This document shows, one piece after another, positions 24,347 through 31,460 of a stretch of DNA of 51,801 nt. The stretch is taken from contig JAPLVY010000009.1 in the NCBI GenBank assembly GCA_026396875.1, positions 1-51,801 on the forward strand, given 5' to 3'. A model generated the notes under the pieces. That model saw nothing but the letters and a program-made list of their open reading frames with translations. It was not told the origin of the DNA and ran no database searches. Numbering within the stretch: the stretch's first letter is position 1; each line of letters starts with the position of its first letter. Made by a program: the position numbers and the translations under genes. Source of the stretch: Candidatus Falkowiibacteriota bacterium (GTDB lineage Bacteria > Patescibacteriota > Patescibacteriia > Patescibacteriales > UBA12465).

Positions 24347-25462
24347 TTATTTAAAATCGATATTTTCGCCCAATTCTTTTACATCTTCACCTGTTTTTGG
24401 ATCGGTGATGTAATAATGATCATAAGAACCCTCTTTGTCTTTGTAGTATCTGTGATGATTTGTAATCAACATGCCTTTGTATTTTCCATTCTTTACAACT
24501 TCTACATAATTACTATCAGTAATAAATCTAATGTCATCCGTTTTAATATTAACCGAAAAAACTGCTTCAGATGTTGTCCATGCCGCCGAACTAAAATATA
24601 AATAATTTCCGTCAATCGAAAAATCACTAAGTATTAAATTGCGAATCTCATCAAATGGAAAATTATCTTTATTCACATTCGCTATTTTAAGATCTTTTAT
24701 TTTTCCACTCTTTATCAGTATTCTATCCTTTTTTGATTTTAAATTACTTATCCAAATTTCATTGAAATTTACTGAATCAACTGGATCGTATACAATGTTT
24801 TCTGCATCTTTAGTAAATGCGCTAAATTCCCCATTTTGAGAAGTAATGATCTTGTTTTCATCACTCTTCGGCATAGTCGCCGTTGAGCTAGAAACATCCT
24901 CAACTTGATATTTAATTCTTACCTCTTTTAAGAGCCTAAAATCATTATTTTCCCAAACATAATAACTAGTTGTCATCCAATCTGGTCGCTTTGATAAATC
25001 ATTGCCATAAAATTCGTAAATATCATAAGGATCATTTACGATTAATAATTTACTTTCTGGCTTATATTTCGATCCAAGAGCTGACCCCACGTTCGGAAAA
25101 TAAACCTTTCCGTCAGTAGAATCTATAACTGCAATAGACTGGCACATTGTACCACATCCAATACTTACTATTTTGTAATGGAACGCAAAATTTGAATCAC
25201 TGCCGATTGTATTATTCAGAATTGTTCTAAACTGATTAGCCTTGGAATTATTACCTAAATCAATTTTATTTATTTTTGGCAAATCATCACCCAAATTATT
25301 ACGGATTGAATAATCAGTAAATTTTGGCAACACATCAGAATTAATTTCTGAATATTGGCTAGTCGAACTTGCTTTATCAACTTGTTTGTCTGTTATTAAG
25401 CCATTACGCGAGCAACCGGCCAAGGTTATTATAATTAGCACCAAAAATAGAGTCTTCTTCAT
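24347..25462 (-). CDS. Prophage-carried lipoprotein
   Basis: 371 residues with a lipoprotein signal peptide: KK, a hydrophobic core and lipobox LAGC at residues 14-17, so the mature protein would be lipidated at the cysteine. The exported domain looks beta-rich, with a possible disulfide pair (SIGCGTMCQS) and propeller-like segments such as SAFTKDAENIVY and IDGNYLYFSSAAWTT. Carried by a prophage, it could alter the host surface (lysogenic conversion), but there is no direct evidence for function. Confidence 0.75.
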   Translation of the reverse strand: MKKTLFLVLIIITLAGCSRNGLITDKQVDKASSTSQYSEINSDVLPKFTDYSIRNNLGDDLPKINKIDLGNNSKANQFRTILNNTIGSDSNFAFHYKIVSIGCGTMCQSIAVIDSTDGKVYFPNVGSALGSKYKPESKLLIVNDPYDIYEFYGNDLSKRPDWMTTSYYVWENNDFRLLKEVRIKYQVEDVSSSTATMPKSDENKIITSQNGEFSAFTKDAENIVYDPVDSVNFNEIWISNLKSKKDRILIKSGKIKDLKIANVNKDNFPFDEIRNLILSDFSIDGNYLYFSSAAWTTSEAVFSVNIKTDDIRFITDSNYVEVVKNGKYKGMLITNHHRYYKDKEGSYDHYYITDPKTGEDVKELGENIDFK

Positions 25463-25467
25463 ATAAA

Positions 25468-26364
25468 TTACAGGGTTGATTCGTAAGACTGTTTTATTAA
25501 ATCAAAAATGTCATCAACCTCCTTCAATGATTTAATTTTTGCCTTTCCTTTATAACCATACTTGTATGAACTAATGTCTTTCACTAAATCTTTTGGGTCA
25601 TTATATTTCGGATCACGAAGCAAAACATCTATATATGTTTTTCCAAACTCAAACCTAGTAAAGCTCATTGTTGTTCGATAAGTTACACCTGTTTTCTGAT
25701 TAACAAATTCTTCGACTCCGGGAAGTGCTTGGATTTTTTCCTTAATTTTATAAAATATTTCTTTCGCCTCGTCAGAACTACCACCAAGATGATAATTTAT
25801 GTCGTATGTTTGCTCACCATCATCGAAGTCAACTTCAACAACCAACTCATTTTCAATAGCTTTGATCCTTTTCGGCTTATTTGGAACATAAACATTTTCA
25901 ATATAAATAATATCTGACTTGTAAGGCATATATTTATACAATTCAACATTATCTACTTGCTGAACTGCACTGATTGTTCTGTTGTCAAAGCCCTGTGCAA
26001 TTAATAATACCCTAGGACTAGACCAATTAACCTTCTCATCCTTGCCAATTTTATTTGCTACCAGCAAATCAAAATGCTTCTTGTTCTTTTTTAACCAATC
26101 ATAATAAAACAATCCCTGTACAAATATTGCGTTATCCTGACCCCATTTATATTCAATGATTACTGGTGAATTTGTTTCATCCAGCGCCAATGTATCAATT
26201 CTCCCACCATCGCTAGTCGGATATTCATTGGAAATAAATCTCATTCCAAGAAGTTCATCTAAATTGTCAGCAAAAAAATCTCTTAGCTCCGCTTCATTGT
26301 TGAAATGATTTATATCTAACGAAACTTGCTGTGCCTTGTTGTTTTTAATTTGAAAAATTGGCAT
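25468..26364 (-). CDS. PD-(D/E)XK nuclease-like protein with DUF5655-type C-terminus
   Basis: 298 residues. The N-terminal half carries a PD-(D/E)XK core (D57 in GGRIDTLAL, E71-Y-K73 in VIIEYKWGQ), as in NucS/DUF91-like nucleases. The C-terminal half (about 200-298) resembles the DUF5655 domain (TTMSFTRFEFGKTYIDVLLR). A nucleic-acid role is likely; the partner is not known. It is part of a minus-strand run of nuclease-like genes (25.5-27.9 kb) inside the prophage cargo block. Confidence 0.75.
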   Translation of the reverse strand: MPIFQIKNNKAQQVSLDINHFNNEAELRDFFADNLDELLGMRFISNEYPTSDGGRIDTLALDETNSPVIIEYKWGQDNAIFVQGLFYYDWLKKNKKHFDLLVANKIGKDEKVNWSSPRVLLIAQGFDNRTISAVQQVDNVELYKYMPYKSDIIYIENVYVPNKPKRIKAIENELVVEVDFDDGEQTYDINYHLGGSSDEAKEIFYKIKEKIQALPGVEEFVNQKTGVTYRTTMSFTRFEFGKTYIDVLLRDPKYNDPKDLVKDISSYKYGYKGKAKIKSLKEVDDIFDLIKQSYESTL

Positions 26365-26410
26365 ATATTTCTAAAACAATATCCTAAAAATATTGTTATT
26401 AATAAATAGT

Positions 26411-26599
26411 TTAAAGTATCTCTTCTAACTCGACCGCCTCATCCTCATCTACCCCCAACTCATCCATAATCTCCTGAACATGTTCGGCAGTCTCTAAATC
26501 GATATCGTAGTTTTTCATTAAATCTAAAGTATCCTCATCAGGTGCATCAAATTGTTCAGTCTCATCATCGGGATCATTTGTAGGGTCTTTAAAGATCAT
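26411..26599 (-). CDS. Very acidic small protein (62 residues)
   Basis: About 40 percent of residues are Asp or Glu (e.g. DPDDETEQFDAPDEDTLD), with a predicted C-terminal helix. It starts 1 bp after the stop of the PD-(D/E)XK-like gene at 26601. Acidic proteins of this size may mimic DNA, so an inhibitor or regulator of a neighbouring nuclease is conceivable. That is inference only. The C-terminal repeat ELGVDEDEAVELEEIL resembles a UBA-like helix. Confidence 0.6.
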   Translation of the reverse strand: MIFKDPTNDPDDETEQFDAPDEDTLDLMKNYDIDLETAEHVQEIMDELGVDEDEAVELEEIL

Positions 26600-26600
26600 G

Positions 26601-27143
26601 TTATTTTAGTTCATTATTCAACAACTTAAAACCTGCCCCATCCAAGTATTCATTAACATGAAACTTTTCATCTCTAATATCAAAGGCTTCTTTAGTTTTT
26701 GGGTTAACCCAAAATAGATAATCAAATCCTTTTTTATGTTTTTTGGTCAATTCTTGCAACTTGACTGTAGGTATTACAATAGAATGAGGTGAAAGTGTTC
26801 GTCTACCGATTTTTTCAATTTCCTCAATAATATAAACTAAAAAAATAAAATAATCGGCAGTTGCATCATGAACAGTCCCAGCATTCAACTTATACCAACC
26901 ACAGTTGCCATGTCCGTATTTATACATCTCACTCTTTCTTGGTTCGTATGCTCTGCTCCCCTTAACCTGAATTGTTACAGCTTTTTTCGTCTCAACATTC
27001 ATTAAAACCAAATCAATGCCTTTCATTTGTGCATTCATCGGCATTAACACTTCTATATTTTTTTCTGTTTCGCTTCTCAGTATTCCGCAAACTACAGCCT
27101 CATCAGTGTTTAGTGACCAAAAATTTTTATATGCAACGCTCAT
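26601..27143 (-). CDS. PD-(D/E)XK-like protein with a QxK variant
   Basis: 180 residues. D44 (GIDLVLMN) followed by Q59-V-K61 (VTIQVKGS) fits the PD-(D/E)XK fold with the acidic residue of the ExK motif replaced by Gln, as seen in some restriction and Holliday-junction-resolvase-like families. It is 4 bp downstream of a Cas4/RecB-like gene. Substrate unknown; a restriction or recombination role is possible. Confidence 0.65.
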   Translation of the reverse strand: MSVAYKNFWSLNTDEAVVCGILRSETEKNIEVLMPMNAQMKGIDLVLMNVETKKAVTIQVKGSRAYEPRKSEMYKYGHGNCGWYKLNAGTVHDATADYFIFLVYIIEEIEKIGRRTLSPHSIVIPTVKLQELTKKHKKGFDYLFWVNPKTKEAFDIRDEKFHVNEYLDGAGFKLLNNELK

Positions 27144-27147
27144 ATTA

Positions 27148-27900
27148 TTAATTTGTTACTTTATTTCTTGCATCAACATAATTGCAAAAATCGCAATCCT
27201 TGCCAGATGCTGGAATTTTATCAGACATCAAGCACTTATGTGCCTTATTTAATTCTTTCTCAACCCAAGAATCATTCCCCTTATACGGTATAACTTTAAT
27301 ATCAAACTCCAATTTGCCATCAAAAGCCTCGCGATCTGTTTGACCATTACAATAAACAAAATACCCAACATCTGAAACCTTAAATCCATTTTGTCTCATC
27401 AACCATTGATAAATTTCCATTTGCCTCTTATAACCAATCTGGCATTCAGCATCCAAATTAACTTCCGTTGATTTACTTGTCGACTTATAATCAACAATAT
27501 GAATCATGCCACTTTTATCAACCCACAAATCATCAACCGCCCCTGTAAATATAAAATTAGTTGGTTTATGCAAAAACTGAACGCCTTTAAAATTCTCCCG
27601 CCATTCATCAATCATCTTATGCTGAAATGGCACTAAGTCTAAACTATACGCTTTCATTAGCGGATGTGTTGTGCTTTTAACTCTGTGAATGTCAAACTCT
27701 TTCTTCAATAATGCATCAACTGCTGAATTTAAATTAAATGGAAATCCGGGTGGCTGACCAACTCCAAGACGACGATCAACATAAAAACATCTTGGACAAT
27801 TTAAAAATAAATCCAATTTTGAGCGACTAATCTTAAATGGCTCAACAGAATTTGGATCAAATAAATTTCTTGTTCGTTTTGGCTTATAATATTCTGACAT
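27148..27900 (-). CDS. Cas4/RecB-like PD-(D/E)XK exonuclease with Fe-S cysteines
   Basis: 250 residues with four cysteines placed as in Cas4/AddB: C35-x2-C38 at the N-terminus and C236-x2-C239 near the C-terminus, expected to hold a 4Fe-4S cluster. The nuclease core is visible as FTGAVDDLWV and IHIVDYKSTS (D and D-x-K), with QIGYKRQMEIYQWL after it as the QxxxY motif. There is no CRISPR array here, so it is more likely a phage recombination or DNA-end processing exonuclease. Confidence 0.85.
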   Translation of the reverse strand: MSEYYKPKRTRNLFDPNSVEPFKISRSKLDLFLNCPRCFYVDRRLGVGQPPGFPFNLNSAVDALLKKEFDIHRVKSTTHPLMKAYSLDLVPFQHKMIDEWRENFKGVQFLHKPTNFIFTGAVDDLWVDKSGMIHIVDYKSTSKSTEVNLDAECQIGYKRQMEIYQWLMRQNGFKVSDVGYFVYCNGQTDREAFDGKLEFDIKVIPYKGNDSWVEKELNKAHKCLMSDKIPASGKDCDFCNYVDARNKVTN

Positions 27901-27903
27901 ACT

Positions 27904-28386
27904 CTATTTTTTTATCCAATCAAGGTCCATTTCTTTATTAATTCGCAATTTTGACCATATTCTTCCAGCAAAACTAATATGCAAAAAATTTGTTTTTTCA
28001 TCTAACAATTTAATTCTCTGAACGACTTCCTGAATCTGGTCATCTGAAATTGTGTTTGAAGTTGAAATATTTCTTATATCCTTATATAAACCTAAATACT
28101 CATTGCCAAGTGACATATGATCATTAACATTTTTAAAAGCACTATCTTGATTGCTTACAGCTGGTGATAACAACGCCATTATTGAAGATCCAATACTCAG
28201 AAAACTCAAAATTCTACTTAACCATATCGGCATGTCAGGAAAAATAATGATTAAAATAGACAAAATTATCGGCAAGCCAATGTACAATTTTAAAGAAGAT
28301 TTAATCCAATCCGCAGTCCTAAAATGACCCTTGGAAGAATATGCAGACTCCTCTGCGTATCTCATTAGATTTTGTCTATTATCCAT
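27904..28386 (-). CDS. SLATT-domain two-helix membrane effector (CBASS-like)
   Basis: 160 residues from ATG 28386, which I prefer over an in-frame upstream start at 28437 because it lies 4 bp after the CD-NTase stop. A basic N-terminal helix (YAEESAYSSKGHF) is followed by two membrane helices (about 33-51 and 56-73) and a coiled C-terminal region (LGNEYLGLYKDIRN). This matches the SLATT (SMODS-associated two-TM) effectors, which are predicted to permeabilise the membrane when a nucleotide second messenger is made. Confidence 0.8.
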   Translation of the reverse strand: MDNRQNLMRYAEESAYSSKGHFRTADWIKSSLKLYIGLPIILSILIIIFPDMPIWLSRILSFLSIGSSIMALLSPAVSNQDSAFKNVNDHMSLGNEYLGLYKDIRNISTSNTISDDQIQEVVQRIKLLDEKTNFLHISFAGRIWSKLRINKEMDLDWIKK

Positions 28387-28390
28387 ATAA

Positions 28391-29371
28391 TTAAAATTTA
28401 TCACCAAACACAGACTGCCAATAACCTGTTTGGGCATTTAATGCTGGCAACAATGCTTGAGGCTGAAGAGCTTTTTTTGCCAAATTAACTGCATTAATTG
28501 ATAATTGACGATCAACATCGGAAAGATAAGAATCAACAGTGCCACCAAATCCAGTTGCCTCATATAATTGTCCCACCAGATAATCATTTGCATGATTAAA
28601 AAAATATCTAACACCATCCGATATCGAAGTTATTGCCGATGGATGAGTATGAAAAACATTCCAAGCAATCGTTTCTAAATGATATGATCGCAATCTTTCG
28701 TTATTTTTTAATCTATTCCAGTATTTAACAAGCTTAATAACACTTTTTAATTTTTTATTGTGTCTGTCATGTAAACTCTTTGAAATATTTTGATCAATCT
28801 TTGGGTTAGTTTTTAGCCATGACGGATCACTACTGCCAATTGGAATATAATAAAAATCTTGTTGCCCAGCCTCGAAAGGGACAATATGAAAACATGGAAC
28901 AATATCAATTCCTAAATTATTTGATTTTAGTTTTACGTTAACAGATTGACCATCTTTTTTAATTTCAGAATCAGGATGTGATTGATTTAATGTTTTATGA
29001 AATGCATGCAAAACAGCATGAGAGTCTAATAAATTATTCTGATTAATGTGCTTGTGAATTGGACTATGAATGCCATTGCTATTGCCTTTAACATAGTGGG
29101 TGGCTTCCAAACCAGTTGGGACTAAACCTGCGCCATCTAAAATTATCATAACGTCAATATCATCAAGCGGATGCAACTTAGTTCCTCTAGCATATGATCC
29201 ACTCAAAAAATCGCCATCAAGCAACCAAGGAAACGATGAATCCGTCTGCCTTCTGTTGGCTAGCAAATTGCGAATATACGTATGACTTGTAGACCCTTGT
29301 GCTACATGAGTTTGCGCAAGATTTATCTCTTTGTCTAATAAGTTTTGCAGTTTTGATTCTACAACAGACAT
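28391..29371 (-). CDS. SMODS/CD-NTase nucleotidyltransferase (CBASS-like)
   Basis: 326 residues. The nucleotidyltransferase signature is intact: GSYARGT (58-64), D71-I-D73 in PLDDIDVMIIL, and a third aspartate D156 in LGIDIVPCF. The C-terminal half is helical, as in the OAS-like/SMODS fold. CD-NTases make cyclic oligonucleotide signals upon phage infection and activate an adjacent effector. The SLATT gene follows directly. No HORMA, TRIP13 or E1/E2 accessory genes are seen, which would make it a minimal (type I) CBASS. Confidence 0.88.
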   Translation of the reverse strand: MSVVESKLQNLLDKEINLAQTHVAQGSTSHTYIRNLLANRRQTDSSFPWLLDGDFLSGSYARGTKLHPLDDIDVMIILDGAGLVPTGLEATHYVKGNSNGIHSPIHKHINQNNLLDSHAVLHAFHKTLNQSHPDSEIKKDGQSVNVKLKSNNLGIDIVPCFHIVPFEAGQQDFYYIPIGSSDPSWLKTNPKIDQNISKSLHDRHNKKLKSVIKLVKYWNRLKNNERLRSYHLETIAWNVFHTHPSAITSISDGVRYFFNHANDYLVGQLYEATGFGGTVDSYLSDVDRQLSINAVNLAKKALQPQALLPALNAQTGYWQSVFGDKF

Positions 29372-29385
29372 ATCAATTTTTTTAT

Positions 29386-29586
29386 TTATCTATTCTGTGC
29401 CATTGAGGCAACAAGAGCGATAATTGAAAATATTATCAACCAAATAATAATTTTACTTATTTTTTTAGCTATCCCATCTTTGACATGACCGCCAACTGTT
29501 TTCCAGAAATTTTTTGACAACAAAATAGAAACTCCCCACAAGGCTAGCAACACAATTATAACAATGATTATTATTTGACTCATCAT
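29386..29586 (-). CDS. Small two-helix membrane protein (66 residues)
   Basis: Two hydrophobic segments (about 5-22 and 45-62) separated by a basic, glycine-containing loop (KTVGGHVKDGIAKK). It lies between the CD-NTase and the HsdM gene with short gaps. It could be an accessory or a second effector of the CBASS-like pair, or an unrelated small phage membrane protein. Family not recognised. Confidence 0.6.
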   Translation of the reverse strand: MMSQIIIIVIIVLLALWGVSILLSKNFWKTVGGHVKDGIAKKISKIIIWLIIFSIIALVASMAQNR

Positions 29587-29591
29587 AAAAT

Positions 29592-31448
29592 CTAAAGAAT
29601 ATAATTCTTAACTTTTTCCTTTAACTTTGCTATTGCATTTTGCCTGTCTTGGATTTCTTTCTCCTCTTTATCAATTTCAACATTCAACTCATTTACCTTT
29701 TTCATAATACTTAATTGCTCTGAATATTCTGGATACGGCACTTTATATTTTTTAAAATTCCTTTGATTTATTGCTTTTTTAGCTGCACCTCTTGCCAAGG
29801 CTTTAATTATCTCATCACGCATTAACACGAAATAGTTATTATAATAATTCAGATCTATTTTATTATTATACTTTTTACTTGGCGTAAGAATGAAACATAA
29901 ATCACTCGCAATAAATTTTCCATTAATATAATGGGTTCTGCCTAAAGACCCTGATGCACCCATTGCAAATATTATTGCTTCACACTCATGACTGAATTCA
30001 TTGTGGGTTTTCCATTCCTCAGAAGCAGTAATAAAAGTAAATTCACCCGGAACATTTTTAGAACTTTGCACAGTGCCTTTCTCAACCTCAAAAAGCTCGC
30101 CTAATTCAACTGACTTATAACTGTCATGAATTGACTCCTTTTTATAACTTATTCTATTTAATGAAATTCCGTCATTTTCTAAAACTTCTTTTTTGTCTAG
30201 ATAAAAAGCTTTCTCCGAATTAACTTTTTTATTTGAAATAGCTAGTGCAAGTATTAATTTCTTAGCCTCTGGTAAGTCATTTTCTTTAATTGGATTTCTA
30301 TTCCTACCCAAATCAAAACCATCGTGCCTAACCTCATAATGAAGTATTGAGTCAGTTTTTATCTTCCTGTCAAAAAATATTATACTGGTTTTAATGCTTC
30401 CACTATACGGATTAAATGTTCCAACAGGTAATGATACAATAGCGTACAAACCATTCTCTATTAGCATTTTCCTTATTTTTGTGAAATCTTTTGTATAATT
30501 TTCCAATATACCTTCGGGAATTACAACTCCACCCTTACCATGGATGCTCAAATGCTCCAATATATAATCAACGAATAACGCCTCTGCCTTGCCTGATTGC
30601 ACGGCAAATCTTTTGTGTGGAACTATGCCACCATTTGGTGTCATAAATGGAGGATTGGCAAGAATCACATCAAAAGTTTCATCCCAACGTTTTTCGCTTG
30701 TTAAGGTATCATATTCGTGAATTTTCGGCTGTGGAAATCCATGCAAATACATATTAACAAGTGCCAGCTTGACCATGTCAGGGGAAATATCATATCCAAC
30801 AAGATTGCTCATAAGCCTTAATTTTTCATCGGGAGTAAGAGCTATTTCCATATTTTCTTTTAAAATATGCTTATAAGCTGAAATCAAAAAGCCTGCTGTT
30901 CCACAAGCTGGGTCAAGTATTGTCTCATTTTTTTTCGGATCTACAACATCCACCACAAAATCAATAATATGCCTTGGTGTTCTAAATTGTCCAGCATCAC
31001 CTTGGCTTCCTAAAATAGAAAGCAAATACTCAAACGCATTTCCCAAATTTTCACTATTCTCATAAGTAAACTCATTTATTTCCTTTAAGAACAGCATGAG
31101 TGTACGCGCATCACGATATGGTAAAAATGCACCTTTAAAAATATCTCTAAACAATTGTGGAATATGCGGATTCTTCGACATATTCGAAATTGCCTCATCA
31201 TAAAGATTTAGGCGTTCCTGCCCAGAGAGCTTATTGTCTAGTAATTTTGTCCATGAATACTGACTAAAATTATCGGCAAAAAACTTTGCCTCTCCACCCA
31301 ACTCTTCCGACTCTTTGTCCATGTCATCCATAAACTTATAGACGAGTGCAGTTGTAATTTGCTCGACTTGTGCCTTTGGATCCGGAACCTTACCCACAAG
31401 TATTTGACGAGCTGAATCAATTTTTCGTTTTGTTGTTTGATCAAGCAT
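29592..31448 (-). CDS. Type I restriction-modification HsdM fused to a single target-recognition domain
   Basis: 618 residues. The N-terminal HsdM-like region contains the SAM-binding motif DPACGTAGF (179-187) and catalytic NPPF (265-268) for N6-adenine methylation. From about residue 446 a half-HsdS follows: one TRD (VELGELFEVEKGTVQSS through GASGSLGRTHYI) and the conserved coiled coil (QLSIMKKVNELNVEI to the end). Normal HsdS has two TRDs; a single TRD suggests dimerisation and a symmetric recognition site. hsdR follows upstream in the same run, 12 bp away. Confidence 0.85.
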   Translation of the reverse strand: MLDQTTKRKIDSARQILVGKVPDPKAQVEQITTALVYKFMDDMDKESEELGGEAKFFADNFSQYSWTKLLDNKLSGQERLNLYDEAISNMSKNPHIPQLFRDIFKGAFLPYRDARTLMLFLKEINEFTYENSENLGNAFEYLLSILGSQGDAGQFRTPRHIIDFVVDVVDPKKNETILDPACGTAGFLISAYKHILKENMEIALTPDEKLRLMSNLVGYDISPDMVKLALVNMYLHGFPQPKIHEYDTLTSEKRWDETFDVILANPPFMTPNGGIVPHKRFAVQSGKAEALFVDYILEHLSIHGKGGVVIPEGILENYTKDFTKIRKMLIENGLYAIVSLPVGTFNPYSGSIKTSIIFFDRKIKTDSILHYEVRHDGFDLGRNRNPIKENDLPEAKKLILALAISNKKVNSEKAFYLDKKEVLENDGISLNRISYKKESIHDSYKSVELGELFEVEKGTVQSSKNVPGEFTFITASEEWKTHNEFSHECEAIIFAMGASGSLGRTHYINGKFIASDLCFILTPSKKYNNKIDLNYYNNYFVLMRDEIIKALARGAAKKAINQRNFKKYKVPYPEYSEQLSIMKKVNELNVEIDKEEKEIQDRQNAIAKLKEKVKNYIL

Positions 31449-31460
31449 AATAGTTATTAA

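Noticed and set aside
27148-27900. CRISPR-Cas locus (Cas4-like gene)
   Set aside because: No repeat-spacer array and no other cas genes in the window.
28386-28437. Longer start for the SLATT gene
   Set aside because: It would overlap the CD-NTase by 47 bp; the ATG 4 bp after the CD-NTase stop is far more natural.
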